From: Benincasa hispida
Taxonomy: Eukaryota > Streptophyta > Magnoliopsida > Cucurbitales > Cucurbitaceae
DNA: 64,000 bases
Reading direction: 5' to 3'
Assembly (NCBI RefSeq): GCF_009727055.1
Contig: NC_052354.1
Coordinates: 55,619,373 to 55,683,372, forward strand
The notes under the pieces were generated by a model. It was not told the origin of the DNA, did no database searches, and saw only the letters and a program-made list of their open reading frames with translations. Position 1 is the stretch's first letter. Every line of letters starts with the position of its first letter. The position numbers were made by a program, and so were the translations under genes. Positions 1 through 12,522 of the stretch are shown here, piece by piece.

Positions 1-2038
1 ATTTTTTATTGTGTGATTGGAGCGGGCTACACAAAGATGCATGCAGCCCATGATACACTCAAAATATTGCTCTTTTTAATTTTATTTCGTCTCTCAATAC
101 GAGGAGATCCCCAAAGATATCATTCGAATAGAAAATTTTCCTATACTATGACAATCTAGGTACTACTCTCTTTATGATGAGGTAGATAAAATATTTATTA
201 CTATCTTAGAAAAAATTTCATACTATCTCCATTTATTATTTATCAAAAAAGGAACATTTAAAAATTGTGGGAGACTCGAAAATTAAAATAATATATCATC
301 TAATATTAGAATATTACTAGAAATTTATTCGAAAAGTCACGACAAGATCATTTAAGAATAACGTAGAATTCAGTAATCTTAAAGTATTAAATTAATAAAG
401 TAAATTTTATAATATGAATAGAGTATGTACTATAAGGTATTTTCTTAGTTTAGGCAATCATATTCATCCAAACCATACCTCTCAATTTCCCAAAGCCTCT
501 TATACCAAAAAGATTGGATAGATTTTTGTCCCACCAAACAAGGTCCTAAAGAAAGAGATAGATACAACAAACACATATGATGGAAGAAGAAAAAACTTCA
601 TATTAGAAAGCCAACCAAAATGGAAGTCTTATTATTATTATTATTATTATTATTATTTCATTTTGTTAGGTTAGTAATAACTCACCTGCGATACGCATAT
701 TTATGAATTTAATAGTTTATTGTTTTTCTTTTTAATTTTCTAAATTTAGTGTAAATATTGAAAATTTATTTATATTTATTAATTGTGAATCGTGTTGATT
801 AATTACAAAGTAAAAATTTTAAGCATCACTTTTATTATTTCAACGTCTCTCAACAAACACCTAAACTTGATAAGTGGCTTTTTATATAGATTACATCCAT
901 ACATGAATGAATACGTTCATTCGATGTGTAACCACCTCTATATACAAACAATCGATAGATACATAAACATTAAGAGTCGTGTTCTAAAGATTGAAGGATA
1001 TCAATGGACAAATAAACTCGAAATGCTCACACTTTTATACATGAATCACATTCATATATGAATGGATACACCGATTCAATATGTGTAACTATTTGCATCT
1101 AATGAGTTATGTCTCGTCTCGTCAACATAAGATTGTAATTCTATTCTTCTAATATCGTTTAACGGATACCAAACGAAGAGTCATATCCAAGAGTAAAGTA
1201 GTTTTTTACTAAAAATATAAAGACAAAAGAAAAGGTAAACATTTTCTTTCATTACCTTTTTAATATAATTTGGAGTTGTATTATTTATAAAGTAGTTCCA
1301 TTTATTTTATTTTATTTTTTAAGAAAAGACAAAGGCAAAATCCCAACATTTGACCATATTAAATGAATAATATAAGGGCATGGTTGGTAACATATTTAAT
1401 TATTATTTTGATGGTTATTTTTAATAAAGCCAAATGAACTCGTTTTAATTGGTAAGTGCTTTTTTTAATTGCTTTTTCTTGTTGACATTTCTTCTGTAAC
1501 ATGTTTTCTCTCACTAATTTTTATTTACATAAACATTTATCTATACTTTTTTTTGTATTTAAAATTAAAAAATCACATACTCTACCATAAACTTTTTCTC
1601 AAATAAATTTATAAATAAATTTCAAAGAGCCAAATTAACATTTACCACTGTTAATGAATTGTGTTATGCAAAAAGAGATACTGAGTATTTCAAATCAATG
1701 CAAAAATATAAACCATTATATAATAAAGTGAACTAAGATTGATTTGATAAAGAAACAAAAAAGATTATGCTTTTGAATCCATAATATAATGTTTTTTTTT
1801 TTTTTTTAATAGAGCTTGCTTTCTAAGCTAGGAATATATTCTCTCTATTTGAATGATTGAATTTGAATCATTCCAATTATTTTGGGCTGTTTTTCAACTA
1901 ATAAACTAATAATTATGATTATATATATATATATATGAAATGTATNATCATTGGTAAAATGTAGATAACAAATGAAGAAATTTAGAGATGCAAGTAGTGT
2001 CCATATGCTTAATTTAAAAAAAAAACAAAAAAATTAAA
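1..2038. other. AT-rich intergenic DNA, no gene seen
   Basis: No credible coding region. Simple repeats are visible: a TTA run at about 628-658, a poly(T) tract at 1792-1807 and an AT run at 1920-1936, with an undetermined base at 1946. A short imperfect direct repeat (ATGAATGAATACGTTCATTC near 902 and a related copy near 1052) lies about 155 bp apart. The open frame at 792-1061 is low-complexity AT-rich sequence without family features. Confidence 0.6.
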
Positions 2039-2327
2039 TGGTTACCAAATGGGACCTTGTTATTTTGTTGTTGGTTTTTAAAAACTAAGTCTTTTTTTTT
2101 AAAATCAAATTCTTACAATGTTTTACAACTTTCTAAAGTAAGATTTAAATTATTAGTTAAATTCTACTACTTTTAATAGTTTTCAAAACTTTGTTTGGAT
2201 TTTAAAAGTATTGGTAAAAAAATAAATAAAAAATAAAAAAATAAAACAATAAATTTAAGTGAAAAATGTGTTTATAAGTTTAATTTTTAAAAAATTGAAA
2301 ACCAAATTGTTACCCAACGAAATCTTA
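2039..2327. mobile_element. MITE-like inverted-repeat element
   Basis: The left end (GGTTACCAAATGGGACC, then a T-rich GGTTTTTAAAAAC stretch) is the imperfect reverse complement of the right end (TTGAAAACCAAATTGTTACCC). The interior is A/T-rich and non-coding. Fragments with the same terminal sequence occur at about 37258-37330, 55434-55585 and 57960-57976, so this is a dispersed family. Class is not certain and no clear target duplication was found. Confidence 0.5.
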
Positions 2328-2876
2328 ATGTTTGAGTTTTAGCATGTAATAATTATATTATTTATATTTTCACATTTGTAACAATTTAATCATATGTGAA
2401 AATTTTCGCCAAATTTAATTGTCAGTTTGATTATGTAACGATTTAGTCTTTATAATTTATAAAAAATCTCGATTCTTGATTTTATCAACCTGCGTGGATA
2501 AGAAATTTCATTAAAACTTAAACATTAATTTTCCTACATGAATACTTATTAAAGTTTAAGGATTAAATTATTAGGAACTTAAAAATACCTTTACTAAATC
2601 AGTACAAAGTATAGTTGATAGAGTAAATTGTTACTTTTATTAAAGTAAAAATACCAAAAATAACCTTTAACCTGTTTTTTATTTGTATTAAGAATAAAAT
2701 AGAATCTTAGAAATCTTAATTTTCTTGAAATTAATTCTATTTTCATGGCATAATTATCCCCCCTTTCCCAATAATTTCTTCTCCAATACTATTACTTCCC
2801 ATCTTGATTATTGTCTTGTCACACATGTTATAGGTCATTGGGTTATTGCCTAAAACTATATTAAGTTTAAAAAGGC

Positions 2877-2909
<33 letters not shown>

Positions 2910-3484
2910 AATAAAAAATAAAATAAAAAAGCAAACATATGATTATTCATTTTTATACTTAGAGGAACATTTTTATTTCAATTTCGACTACTTAAAAAGA
3001 GTAAATGCCAATCAATTTGATTTCATTTCTTTAAAAAAAGTTCAATTTAATTTCATAAAATTGACAACATAATATATCAATTGGTTGCCCAAATCGAACC
3101 TCATTTTTAGGAAATAATTTTATACCGCCAATGAAAATCCAAGAAATAATAATTAAAAAAAAAAAAGTTGTTCGTGTTAAATTAAAATTGATATTTAATA
3201 GTTCCAAATTATTTTTCAATAATTTATCCTTTAATAAAAATGAATTAATATTATTATTATAAATAAGGTAAGATGGAATATGTGGAAAGTTCGAATTTGT
3301 TTTTGCATCCAATTTCCATGACAAAAATCCAATTCAATGTGTACGTTCCTTTTACTCATTTTCCGCAGCCAAACAAAATCTATTTAAAAAACAAACGGCT
3401 GCCATTTTTTAATTGAAAAATATTTAGATTAGTTCGTCTAATTGTCCAATTTGTCAAAAAAATAAAAAAATAAAAAAATTGTTG
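2328..3484. other. AT-rich intergenic DNA
   Basis: No gene seen. It contains an ATA/ATG trinucleotide run at about 2878-2925 and several A-rich runs. Phrases such as 'gtaacaatttaat' resemble the arms of the foldback element at 3655-4160, so old repeat debris is likely. Confidence 0.5.
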
Positions 3485-3630
3485 TTTTTAAATATAGAAA
3501 AATGAATCAAAATATTTATAAAATATAGAAAAATTTTAGAACTATCAACAATAGATGTGAGTGACATTGATAGACACTGATAGAAGTCTATTAGTGTCTA
3601 TCAACGTCCATCATTGATAATTATAAAATN
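3485..3630. mobile_element. GATAGAC-type foldback MITE, copy 1 (truncated)
   Basis: It begins with TTTTTAAATATAGAAAAATG and a TCAAAATATTTA stretch, shared with copies at 28900, 45571 and 47683. A hairpin-like centre follows, where TGATAGACACTGATAGAAG is followed by inverted TCTATTAGTGTCTATCA. The right arm seen in the other copies is missing. An undetermined base lies at 3630. Confidence 0.55.
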
Positions 3631-3654
3631 AGACTAGATAAGGGAAAAATATAT

Positions 3655-4160
3655 TTTTCTCTTTTAAGTTTTGGATTTAGTTTCTATTGGATTTTTAGGT
3701 TTCAAAATGTTACAATTTTACCTTTGAGATTTGAGTTTTGTTTTCAGTTTGATCTATATGTTTCAAAATTTTACATTTTAACCTTAATTTTATATTAAAT
3801 ACTCATTTTCAATCACTGACGTCAATATTTTTTAATTAATTTAAAATAATTATGAAGCAAAAATTTGAATTTAATTTTAAAAGTGATAAAAAATAATGAA
3901 ACTTGATTAATTATAATTCTTTTAAATTATTAAGATACATTAACCACGACAAATAAGTATTGAGTGAAAAATCGAGGTTAAAAGTGTAAATTTTGAAACC
4001 TAGAAACCAAATTGAAACAAAATTCGAATATCAAGAGTAAAATTATAACATTTCAAAACCTAAGAACTAAATTGAAACCAAACTCAAAATTTAAAGATTG
4101 AATATGTAACATTTTGAAACATAAAGACTAAATAAAAACTAAACTCAAAGCGAACTAATT
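3655..4160. repeat. Large imperfect inverted repeat (foldback element)
   Basis: The left arm (about 3655-3830) carries repeated phrases such as TTTCAAAATGTTACA and GAGTTTTGTTT. The right arm (about 3960-4155) carries their complements, for example TGTAACATTTTGAAAC and AAACTCAAA. Each arm contains about two degenerate ~65-bp units, so the transcript could fold into a long imperfect hairpin. No coding capacity. It looks like a snap-back or MITE-type repeat, though the target duplication could not be defined. Confidence 0.6.
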
Positions 4161-5423
4161 TTCTAGATAGTTAAGTAATATGGACGTTTAATAAATTTTA
4201 TTTTCTTTAAAATAACTAAATAAATAATTATAAAGAATATAAAAGGTTGAATTTCACAATTATCACAACTCTATTTTTTAACATTTGGTAGATATAATAA
4301 TTTTTTTGGGTTAAATTATCAAGAGGCGATTGAAATTCAAACTTCCATTTATCAGGGAGGTCATAATTTTTTTTTTGTTGATGGTTATTGAAATTTTTTA
4401 TATGGGCGACCCATATTAAATTTCCAATATTTATGATATATTTTTTTAGCATGATCATCCCTTGAATCAAATAATTGAATAAGAAAATAGACCATGAAAC
4501 TTTCTCAAAAAAAAAAAAAAAAAAATCATGAATATTTTTTTGGTTTAGTACACAAACTCTAGTTTATAATAATCCGATTCTTGAAAAGAGTTTAGTCTCT
4601 AAGATTTATTATGTAACATTTTAGTTTATGTACTTTAAATTTTGTAACAAGTGAACTATTATCTTGAACAAAATTTATCAAATTAAGCATCAAATTTTAT
4701 AATGTAACAACTCGAATCTCTATAATTTAAAAATTAATTTGGTTCTTAATCACTTTATCGATCTAAATAAGTGTGAAATCTTTTAGAGATTAAATCGTTA
4801 CAAATTTAAAATTTAAATGAAATAACTGAATTATAACCTATTAAATTTAAGTGCAATATGTCCTACCCTATTCTATACTACTATGTTACCATTAATCATC
4901 TAAAAGTTTCAAATATTAATATAGGGATAGAAATTAAAATAAAAAAGATTAGTTTATTAATTAAAAATGGATTTAAATATGATTAAGTCAAAGATTAGGT
5001 GACCCACTTTATATAATATTTTGTGTCTATACAAAATTCAAGGCATTTAAATGGATTGAGGCATTGAGTTTGTGGCCGTTTCTCTAAGTAAAAGGCAAAC
5101 CAGCTGTATTCCAAATCAAGACAACAACAATAAGACATCAACAACTTTTTTTTCCCTTCACTATAATATTTTGAAATTATAAATATATTTACAAGATTAT
5201 AAATTTAATATTGAACTTTAAAAAAAAAAACACCTTAAAATTCGTGAATCTATCTCTTACATACAAAATTTAAAATTTTGAATTCTATCAAATATAGAAT
5301 TTATATTTATATTTAATTGATTTAAACTTTTTTAAATATTAAGAACCTAAAAATTAAAGTTGGGTTATAATTTAATTCAACATAGTCTTCTTGAGAATTA
5401 TTTCTACTTTAAAGAAAAAAGAA
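4161..5423. other. AT-rich intergenic DNA with repeat debris
   Basis: No gene seen. A poly(A) run lies near 4506-4525. The stretch 4540-4860 has phrases (TATGTAACATTTTAGTTTATG, TAACAACTCGAATC) resembling the foldback arms at 3655-4160, suggesting an older related repeat. The open frame at 4228-4470 has no recognisable family feature. Confidence 0.45.
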
Positions 5424-5992
5424 CGAAAAAATTGCAACTACCCCGAACTATGGGATTGGTTATTATATAGATTGAGAACAAGTTTTAAAATGTCGATCTC
5501 GATGAAAATATTGAGGTTTTAATTTTACGAAAATTTTGAGGAAAATATTGACAAAATATCGATGGAGATATTGACTTTCTTGAGAACTTGATGAAGATAA
5601 AACGGAGAAATAGATGAAGAAGCAAAAGAGAGAAGGGAGAAACTATAAATAACCACAAACAAAATTAATTTAATAAAAGGAGTTGATTGCAATCATTAAC
5701 CGAGCATTTGAGGCAAGAAATTGGTTATTATAGATTATTTTAGTTTATAAATTATAGATTATTTTAGTTTATAAGAAAATAGTAAAAACGATAGGAGATA
5801 ATAATAAAATGATGAATGTAAAATAGTAAATAGCAAATTGAGGTTTTGAAATAGTATTAACTATAGCTAATTAGGAAATACAAAATAATATTTACGGTAC
5901 CAAATAGGTGGTTATTATAATCTTAGTATAGTTCTTGCCTCAAACACAACATAATCGATCCCATCAATCCCATAGTTCATTGTAATTTTTCC
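5424..5992. mobile_element. Inverted-repeat element (MITE-like), about 570 bp
   Basis: The left terminus (GAAAAAATTGCAACTACCCC followed by GAACTATGGGATTGG) matches the reverse complement of the right terminus (CCCATAGTTCATTGTAATTT plus TTCC) apart from a short gap. Internally, GAGGCAAGAAATTGGTTATT near 5711 is mirrored by AATCTTAGTATAGTTCTTGC near 5920. A 24-bp duplication (ATAGATTATTTTAGTTTATA) lies at about 5729-5775. No coding capacity. Confidence 0.6.
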
Positions 5993-7892
5993 AAAAAAAC
6001 TTTTATGAAAAAAGTAATCACATAAAATTTATATAAAGTAGGGATTTTGAGCTGAAATAGTTTTAGACCCACCCAATGATTCGAATGGTAAATTTTTTCA
6101 ACCAAAGTAAACTTTATTAAATAATGAACCCAACCCAACCTAACCATGAAATATTTATGCTGGGTTGATTCGGGTTAGTCGAGTTATTTATTTAAATTTT
6201 TGTTATAAAAATAAATAAAATGTTAATATACAAAAATGTTATTTAATTATTTTTATATATTGAATTAAGATTTATAACTAAATTTCAATTTATATTATAG
6301 GTTTTTTTTTTTAAAAAAAATTAGTATAAAGAATTACTTTTAAGAGTTGTTGGATAATAAATTAACCAAAATTTTTTATGAAATAAAAATAAAAATACGT
6401 AAAAATAATTGTATAAGTAAATACAACCTACTTTTTAAAATTAATAATAAGTTCTGTTTGGTTATGATTATTTTAAGTGAACTCGTGAATCAACTTAATT
6501 CATAAACTTTCATTTATTTGAATTCTATCTAATCCAACCTAAATCAGTTGAAATTGTCGAGATAAACTGATTTTTCGAATCATCGAATTTTTTTTTTAAC
6601 ATTCCTAATATAAAAGTGAAAACAAATATAGAAAAGGAAAACTAAAGGGGAGGAAGTCCCTACCCATTTTCTCTCTTTTAAAACAAATCATGCGTTGGTT
6701 TAGACTTGAGAGTGGTAGAGTATCAAGTGGGGAGAATCATTACTAGGGATGTCAATTTATTTCTACAAAATGTCTATTCATTTTCAAATATAAACTGCTT
6801 TATTTATTTATTTATTTATATATATATATAATATATATAATATTACAGTGAATTTTGAATCAACAGTGGTTCTTATTAAGTCAAAGATCGAACTACTGAG
6901 TTTATATAAATTTAAATTTGTGTTTTCATTAAAGGAAACGAGACTTTTTTTTCACCCCTTAAATGCGACAGTAGATACAATAAACTCTTTACAACGTCAA
7001 AAGAAATGAATGAACTTGCCAATAAAATTTAAGTATGGAAAATTTTAATTTAATTATTAATTATTAGTATTGTTATTATTATTATTATTATTATTATTTT
7101 TTCAAAAAGTTAGGCTCGAAAACAGAGCACATCTATGAAGGAGCCAAAGGGACACGTGCCTTCCTCACATCATGTCGTTTTACACACACATATATATATA
7201 TTATTTTTTTATGAAATATAAAAAAATATTGTTTATATTTTTAAATATACATTAGAACATTAGTCCTTAGTTTTCAAAATTATGATTAATAAATATCTAA
7301 AATTTTAATTTTAACTCTAGTAAGTCTATTAAAAAAAGTCTAATAGATATGTAAACTCACAATTTAGTATCTAAAAATCTCATACTATATAAAAAATGCT
7401 TAAAAATTAACCATTGTACTAAAAAAAATCCTAATTGAATCTCAAAATTTTAATTTTTTTGGCCAAAAGTTACATTATTTAAAAGAAAAAAAACTATGTC
7501 AATGCTACATATTAGATATATAATCGAGATGTTAGTGATCTAGTATATATGTTTTAAAGTTCAAGGAACTATATATCACAAAAGTTGAGATGTTAACAAG
7601 TTAAAATTTTAACCTTATTTAAAGTTGTATCCCCTAACATGAAATTTTGAATTTATCAATATTCGTACGTTAGTTAGTCATGCTCGTTTTGGTGATACTA
7701 TATGATTTGAATATTATATCGGTGCATCTAAATTACATTTATATGAACTTGCGTCTCTCTCTAGATCCGCCACTGTTTGAAAGTTGAGCTGGACCAAATT
7801 TTAAATCTTAGACATTTTAGAAAGATGAATAATATGATTTTTTTAGTCAAACTCAATTTTTTTCAATAATGTTGGAAGGGGAAAACTATTCT
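5993..7892. other. AT-rich intergenic DNA with degenerate repeats
   Basis: No gene seen. From 6060 to 6600, CAACCCAACC-type sequence on the left and ATCCAACCTAAATC-type sequence on the right suggest a decayed small DNA transposon. Simple repeats include TTTA/TA runs at about 6801-6842 and a TTA run at 7070-7099. No motif distinguishes the rest from decayed repeats. Confidence 0.45.
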
Positions 7893-7898
7893 ACTATT

Positions 7899-8111
7899 AA
7901 CAAATGGAGAGAAAAGGTATGTGGAAATACTTTCTTATTACTTTCGCTTATTGTATTTACATACTTCAAGTTCCTTTTATAGAAGAACTTATTAGTGTGC
8001 TTGACTAACTAACAGCTGGAAAATATAAACAAACTCAAACAGAATCTTAACTGTTGTAACAAATAAATTGTTGTAACTAATAAACAGAATGTAACTGTTT
8101 TACTGTTGATA
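7899..8111 (-). repeat. 3' LTR of the minus-strand copia element
   Basis: 213 bp. On the minus strand it starts TATCAACAGT and ends ATTTGTT. It aligns with the 5' LTR at 12523-12778 with roughly eight substitutions and lacks two short internal duplications present there. It directly follows the polypurine tract in element orientation. Confidence 0.9.
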
Positions 8112-8124
8112 CTCCCCCTCAAGT
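8112..8124 (-). other. Polypurine tract of the copia element
   Basis: On the minus strand this reads ACTTGAGGGGGAG and abuts the 3' LTR, the standard plus-strand priming site of copia elements. Confidence 0.8.
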
Positions 8125-8571
8125 TGGACGATGAATGTCAATGATGCCCAACTTGGATACTAGTTTAGACAAAACAGATGTAAGCAATGCTTTAGTGAAC
8201 ATGTCTACGAGTTGTTGACTAGATTGGATAGGGAGAACCTTAAGGAACCCATCAGTTATCTTGTCCTGAACAAAATGACAATCAATTTCTATGTGCTTTG
8301 TCCTCTCATGAAACATTGGATTAGAGGCAAGGGTAATAGCAGCTTGATTGTCACAGAGTACAGTAGTAGGAATTAGGATCTTAACCTGAAGATCTTTGAG
8401 GAGTTGAGAGATCCACATTAATTCACTAGTAACTGAGGCTAGTGCCCTGTACTCCGCTTCTGCAGAAGATCTAGAAACGGTGGCTTGTTTCTTTGATTTC
8501 CATGATATGATAGATGCCCCTAGGAATATGCAGAAACCAGTAATGGATCTTCTAGTCTCAGGACATGATCC
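8119..8571 (-). pseudogene. copia RNase H domain
   Basis: This is the C-terminal part of the polyprotein, in the same frame as the reverse transcriptase after a nonsense codon at 8572. Upstream it shows SITGFCIFLG and SSAEAEYRALA, typical of copia RNase H. It then shows LCDNQAAITLASNPMFHERT and KHIEIDCHFV, including the conserved D-N-Q-A-A motif and the H-I-E-I/D stretch. It would degrade RNA in RNA:DNA hybrids during reverse transcription. The frame runs through the polypurine tract close to the LTR, as usual in this lineage. The nonsense codon replaces an expected tryptophan after VDAD. Confidence 0.88.
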
Positions 8572-9603
8572 TCAATCAGCATCCACAAAGGCTTTTAAAT
8601 GAAAGGAAGTGATAGGGCTGATAAAAATGCCTTGTCTAGGAGACCGTTTTAGGTACCTGAGTAAGTGATGAACGTCATTTAAGTGAGATTTAGTGGGGCT
8701 ATGGATGAATTGACTTAGCCGATGAACAACAAAGCATATGTCTGGTCGAGATATTTGAAGATATATAAGCCTGCCAATCAGTCTTCTATAACATGTGATG
8801 TCACCTGCCTTTAGAAGCTTTCTTTCATTCTTTGATAGTTTCAAATTGGGATCCATAGAAGTTGTAGTTGGTTTAGCTTCAAGAGATCCAGTATCCTCAA
8901 GTATTTGGAGGTAATATTTTCTTTGGGAAATCATGATCCCTTGTTGAGATCTGGATAATTCTAATCCCACAAAATATTTCGCATGACCTAAATCCTTGAG
9001 TTTGAAATGTCCTTTGAGGATTTCTTTGACTGAGCTGATTATTTGAGGGGATGGTCCAGTTAGTAATATGTCATCTACATATACCAACAATATTACAAAA
9101 TCATGTCCATGTCCTTGGGTAAAAAGAGAATAATCAGACTTGGATTGATGAAAGCCATGTGAAGATAGAGTAGCTGTAAACTCGAGAAACCATTGTCTCG
9201 AGGCTTGTTTCAGCCCATATATAGATTTGTTAAGTTTGCAGGCTAGTTTCTCACCTTTCCGTGGTACTTGTGAGGTTTGATAACCCAATGGCAAAGACAT
9301 ATGCACTTCTTCAAACAAATCACCATTTAGGAAGGCATTATTGGTGTCCATTTGAGTGAGTGACCAATTGTAGGATGCAGCAAGGGCAAAGAAGACTTTA
9401 ACAGTGACAATTTTGGCGACAGGTGAGAATGTGTCTGAGAAATCTATTCTTTCTTGTTGATTGTAGCCTTTTGCTATAAGTCTTGCCTTATATCTGTCAA
9501 CTGTTCCATCTTGTTTGTACTTGACTTTGTAAACCCATTTACTGCCTACGATATGATGAATTTTTGGAAGAGAGACAATAGTCCATGTATTAGTTCGTTC
9601 CAT
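8572..9603 (-). pseudogene. copia reverse transcriptase domain
   Basis: An open stretch of 343 residues. It has GSKWVYKVKYKQDGTVDRYK, then ARLIAKGYNQ, DTFSPVAK, QMDTNNAFLNGDL and SIYGLKQASRQW. The catalytic YVDD appears in LLVYVDDILLTG, followed by YLKRSPRQG near the end. These are the conserved copia RT blocks in order, so the catalytic centre is intact in this segment. The domain would synthesise element cDNA in virus-like particles. It is cut from the integrase region by a stop near 9606 and a frameshift near 9730, and from RNase H by the stop at its own end. It is the best-preserved part of the element. Confidence 0.92.
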
Positions 9604-9692
9604 GGCTTATATTTCCTCTGCCATAGCCTTCTTCCAAATTTGGTGGTTCGCGGCTTGGTGGTAATATGTGGGTTCATAGATGGAAGTGACAT

Positions 9693-10450
9693 TTAGGATG
9701 TATGTCTTATGGTTTTGGTTGTAAATATTATATGAGAGGTATTTGTGAAGAGGAAAGGTGATTTTCTGTGGGATGTGAGGTTACAGTGAAAGTCTTTTAG
9801 GTAGGAGGGTGGGTAATGTGCTCTCGATGACCTTCTTGGGGCTGTGGGAATGGTTGTTTGGATGGTATGATTGGTTTCTTCTGAGGTTTCAATATGAGGT
9901 TGTGAATCATCAATACCGTGGTTATCCTCACATAAGCGTTCTAAGGTATTAACAACAAGATTTTCAGTAATACCTTTGTTTTCAAAGTGATCAAATAGTG
10001 GGCTTGGTATGACGAACTGATCAATAAAATCATGTGAAATGGGCTTGTTCTCTTCTTTGACAGACTGGAATGGGAACCTTTCTTCAAAGAATAAGACATC
10101 CCTGGAGATAAAAAATGTCATTTTAGTTATATCATATAGCTTATAGCCCTTTATACTTGATGGATATCCCATGAAGACACATGGTCTTGCTCTTGGATCG
10201 AATTTAGACCTGTTGATTGTTGGTGTAGAAGCATAGGCAAGGCATTCGAATGTCTTTATGAAGCCATAGTCAACAGTTTTGTTAAACAGAACAACATAGG
10301 GAGTGTTGTTGGATAGTAAAACCATAGGTGTTCTATTGATTAAGTATGCTGCAGTGAGGACGCATTCTCCCCAAAAAGTGAGAGGAACATTGGACTGAAA
10401 CATTAGGGCTCTTGCAACGTTGAGAAGGTGTTAATGTTTCCTTTCAACCA
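9693..10450 (-). pseudogene. copia integrase C-terminal part and linker
   Basis: Starts just after a frameshift near 10450 within the integrase core. Conserved copia phrases follow: TFWGECVLTAAYLINRTP, FGxLAYAST-like FECLAYAST, KFDPRARPCVFMGYPSSIKG and FFISRDVLFFEE, which mark the end of integrase. The remainder is a low-conservation linker ending in RRSSRAHYPPSYLKDFHC, the usual boundary before reverse transcriptase. The frame is lost near 9730. Confidence 0.88.
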
Positions 10451-11446
10451 CTGAATTCGTTGAGGAGTATATGCAAAGGAGAACTGATGAGTAGTTCCTG
10501 TTTTGGCAAAAAATTCTCTGAAATTTAATTCAGGAGTATTATCAGAACGAAAATTTTTTATTTTCTTTGAGAATTGAGTCTCAACAAGTTTGAAGAAACT
10601 GGGAATGACTTGTAGAATATCACTTTTATTTTTCAAGAGATGTATCCATGTGTACCTTGATTTATCATCAACAATGGTGGCAAAGTAAGTGTAACCTGCA
10701 TGTGTTCGGGTTTTAAAGAGACTCCATATATCACAGTGCACAAGGTCGAAGATATTCTTAGCAACATTATTTAAGGCAGGAAATGAAAGACGCTTCTGTT
10801 TAGCTAAAGGACAGATATGACAGAATTGTTTACAATTTGAAAAATCAGAAATCTCTATAATCTTTGACAATTCTTTTATTATACTAATAGAGGGGTGTCC
10901 CATACGATTATGCCAAGTAGTTGCAGAAGCTTTACACAAAAACACAACAGATTCAATAGGCCAGTCAGTAGATTCAATAGACAAGTTTTTATTCTTTTCA
11001 TCATTTACTTTGAGTAAGTATAGGTCACTGATTAGTTCAACCCTCTCAATCGTTCTCGAAACTGACTTGTCCTGAATGATACAATTGGTGTTAATAAAGG
11101 ATATAGAATATCTTCCATCCTTAAGTAAAGCATTCACTGATAGCAGGTTGTATTTGAAATCAGGAATGTATAGAACATCCTTCAATATCAACTATTTTGC
11201 TATTAGAATGTCCCCTACATACTTAACCTTCAAACGAGCTTTAGTTGGTAGTATAACTGACATATTTTGAGTGATGTGTAGTTCTTTAAACATAGATTTA
11301 TCATGGCATATATGAGAAGAGGCTCCATAATCAATGATCCAACAAGAATCGATGAGTGAAGTAGAAAGACATGTACCTGCTATGTGGGTAGTATTTGTCT
11401 TAAGAACCTCATCAATTTGTTGACTATTCAAGTGTGTTTGCAGCAT
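10403..11446 (-). pseudogene. copia protease and integrase N-terminal/core region
   Basis: The protease motif reads WIIDYGASSHICH. The usual D-S/T-G-A active site has tyrosine in the second position, so activity is doubtful. An in-frame nonsense codon follows at 11192-11194, then VLYIPDFKYNLLSV, typical of copia protease ends. The GAG-pre-integrase segment shows TTWHNRMGHPS with the zinc-binding H..H and CHICPLAKQ. The integrase core shows FDLVHCDIWS, TYFATIVDDKSRYTW and FRSDNTPE, giving D, D and E of the catalytic triad. The frame breaks near 10450, in the conserved stretch after YTPQ. Confidence 0.9.
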
Positions 11447-11497
11447 GTTCGAGAGCTGTGAGTATTGGTCATTATTCAGGCTGGCAAAGAAGGTAGA

Positions 11498-12474
11498 CTA
11501 ATTGCTCTTAGGAGCTTCTAATGGCTTTTCATTACTAGTTTGCATAGAGTTCTGCGGCCTTTGTTGATGGACTGAATTGTTATTTGCTAGTCTATGCCCT
11601 GGTAGATAACCATGTAGTCTATAACATTTTTCAGAAATATGACCTCTATATCCACAGTTAGTGCATATTGGTCGAGTATCTTTCTTCTTAGATTTCTCAT
11701 ATGTAAACCTTTTCTCAGAATTAGCCATTAGAGTTATACTTTCAATTGTAAGTGTGGATCCAATAGATCTTTGCCTTTCTTCTTGGATGATAAGAGAGAA
11801 TACCTTGTTTATTGTTGGCAGAGGGTCGATCAATAGAATTTGTGCTCTGATTTGTGCATATGACTCATTTAAGCCCATAAGGAATGTCATTACAAATTCT
11901 GCTTTCAAGAATTCTATCATCTTCTTTGACCCTTGACAAGTACATTCATCTGTTGGTCTGTATTCAACAAGTTCTTGCCATATCATAATGATTTTTGCGT
12001 AATATACTTCCATTGAAAGGTTTCCTTGAGTAGTAGTTACAAGATCCTTTCTCAATTGGTATATATGTGGCCCATTGGACTGACGGTACCTTTCTTTTAA
12101 TTCATCCCATATCTATTTGACGCTTCCCCTGTAAACTAAGCTGGTAGCAATTTCTTTTGAGACTGAGTTGATAATCCATGAGGTTATCACATCATTATTA
12201 CATCTCCATGCTGATTGTAAGCTTCCTTTGATGGTTTTTCAATCGTTCCAGTAATAAAACCAATCTTGTTCTTCCCTGATAATGCAAGTTTCATTGCTCT
12301 GCTCCATGAAGAGTAGTTGCTTGATCCTGCAAGTGGTGTAGATACCAGATTGGTGGTTGGGATGATTGAATGATGAATGATGAAGGGATTCATTTGGGCA
12401 TCGAGTTCTGAAGAGTTGTCGGACGTTGAACTCTCTGATGTCGTCATGATAGGATTGCACGAGGGTAATGGCAT
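11498..12474 (-). pseudogene. copia gag region with CCHC zinc knuckle
   Basis: The N-terminal part (12474-12187) shows STPLAGSSNYSSWSRAMKLA and LSGKNKIGFITGTI, typical of the copia gag N-terminal domain. A frameshift near 12205 and a nonsense codon near 12114 interrupt it. The frame resumes with NGPHIYQLRKDL, FLMGLNESYAQIRAQIL and a zinc knuckle CTNCGYRGHISEKC (CX2CX4HX4C), followed by YRLHGYLPGH. The product would form the capsid-like particle and bind RNA. It ends at a TAG (11498-11500), after which the same frame continues into protease. Confidence 0.88.
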
Positions 12475-12509
12475 TCGGGTGTGTTTTTAATTTTCTCTCT
12501 TGCGGAAAT

Positions 12510-12522
12510 GCTCTGATACCAT
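12510..12522 (-). other. Primer-binding site (initiator tRNA-Met)
   Basis: On the minus strand this reads TGGTATCAGAGC directly after the 5' LTR. It is the canonical plant Ty1/copia primer site complementary to initiator methionine tRNA. Confidence 0.9.

Noticed and set aside
792..1061. 89-residue open frame
   Set aside because: AT-rich, no domain, no supporting context; overlaps a short direct repeat.
1946..1946. Undetermined base
   Set aside because: Single ambiguous base (also at 3630); assembly uncertainty, not biology.
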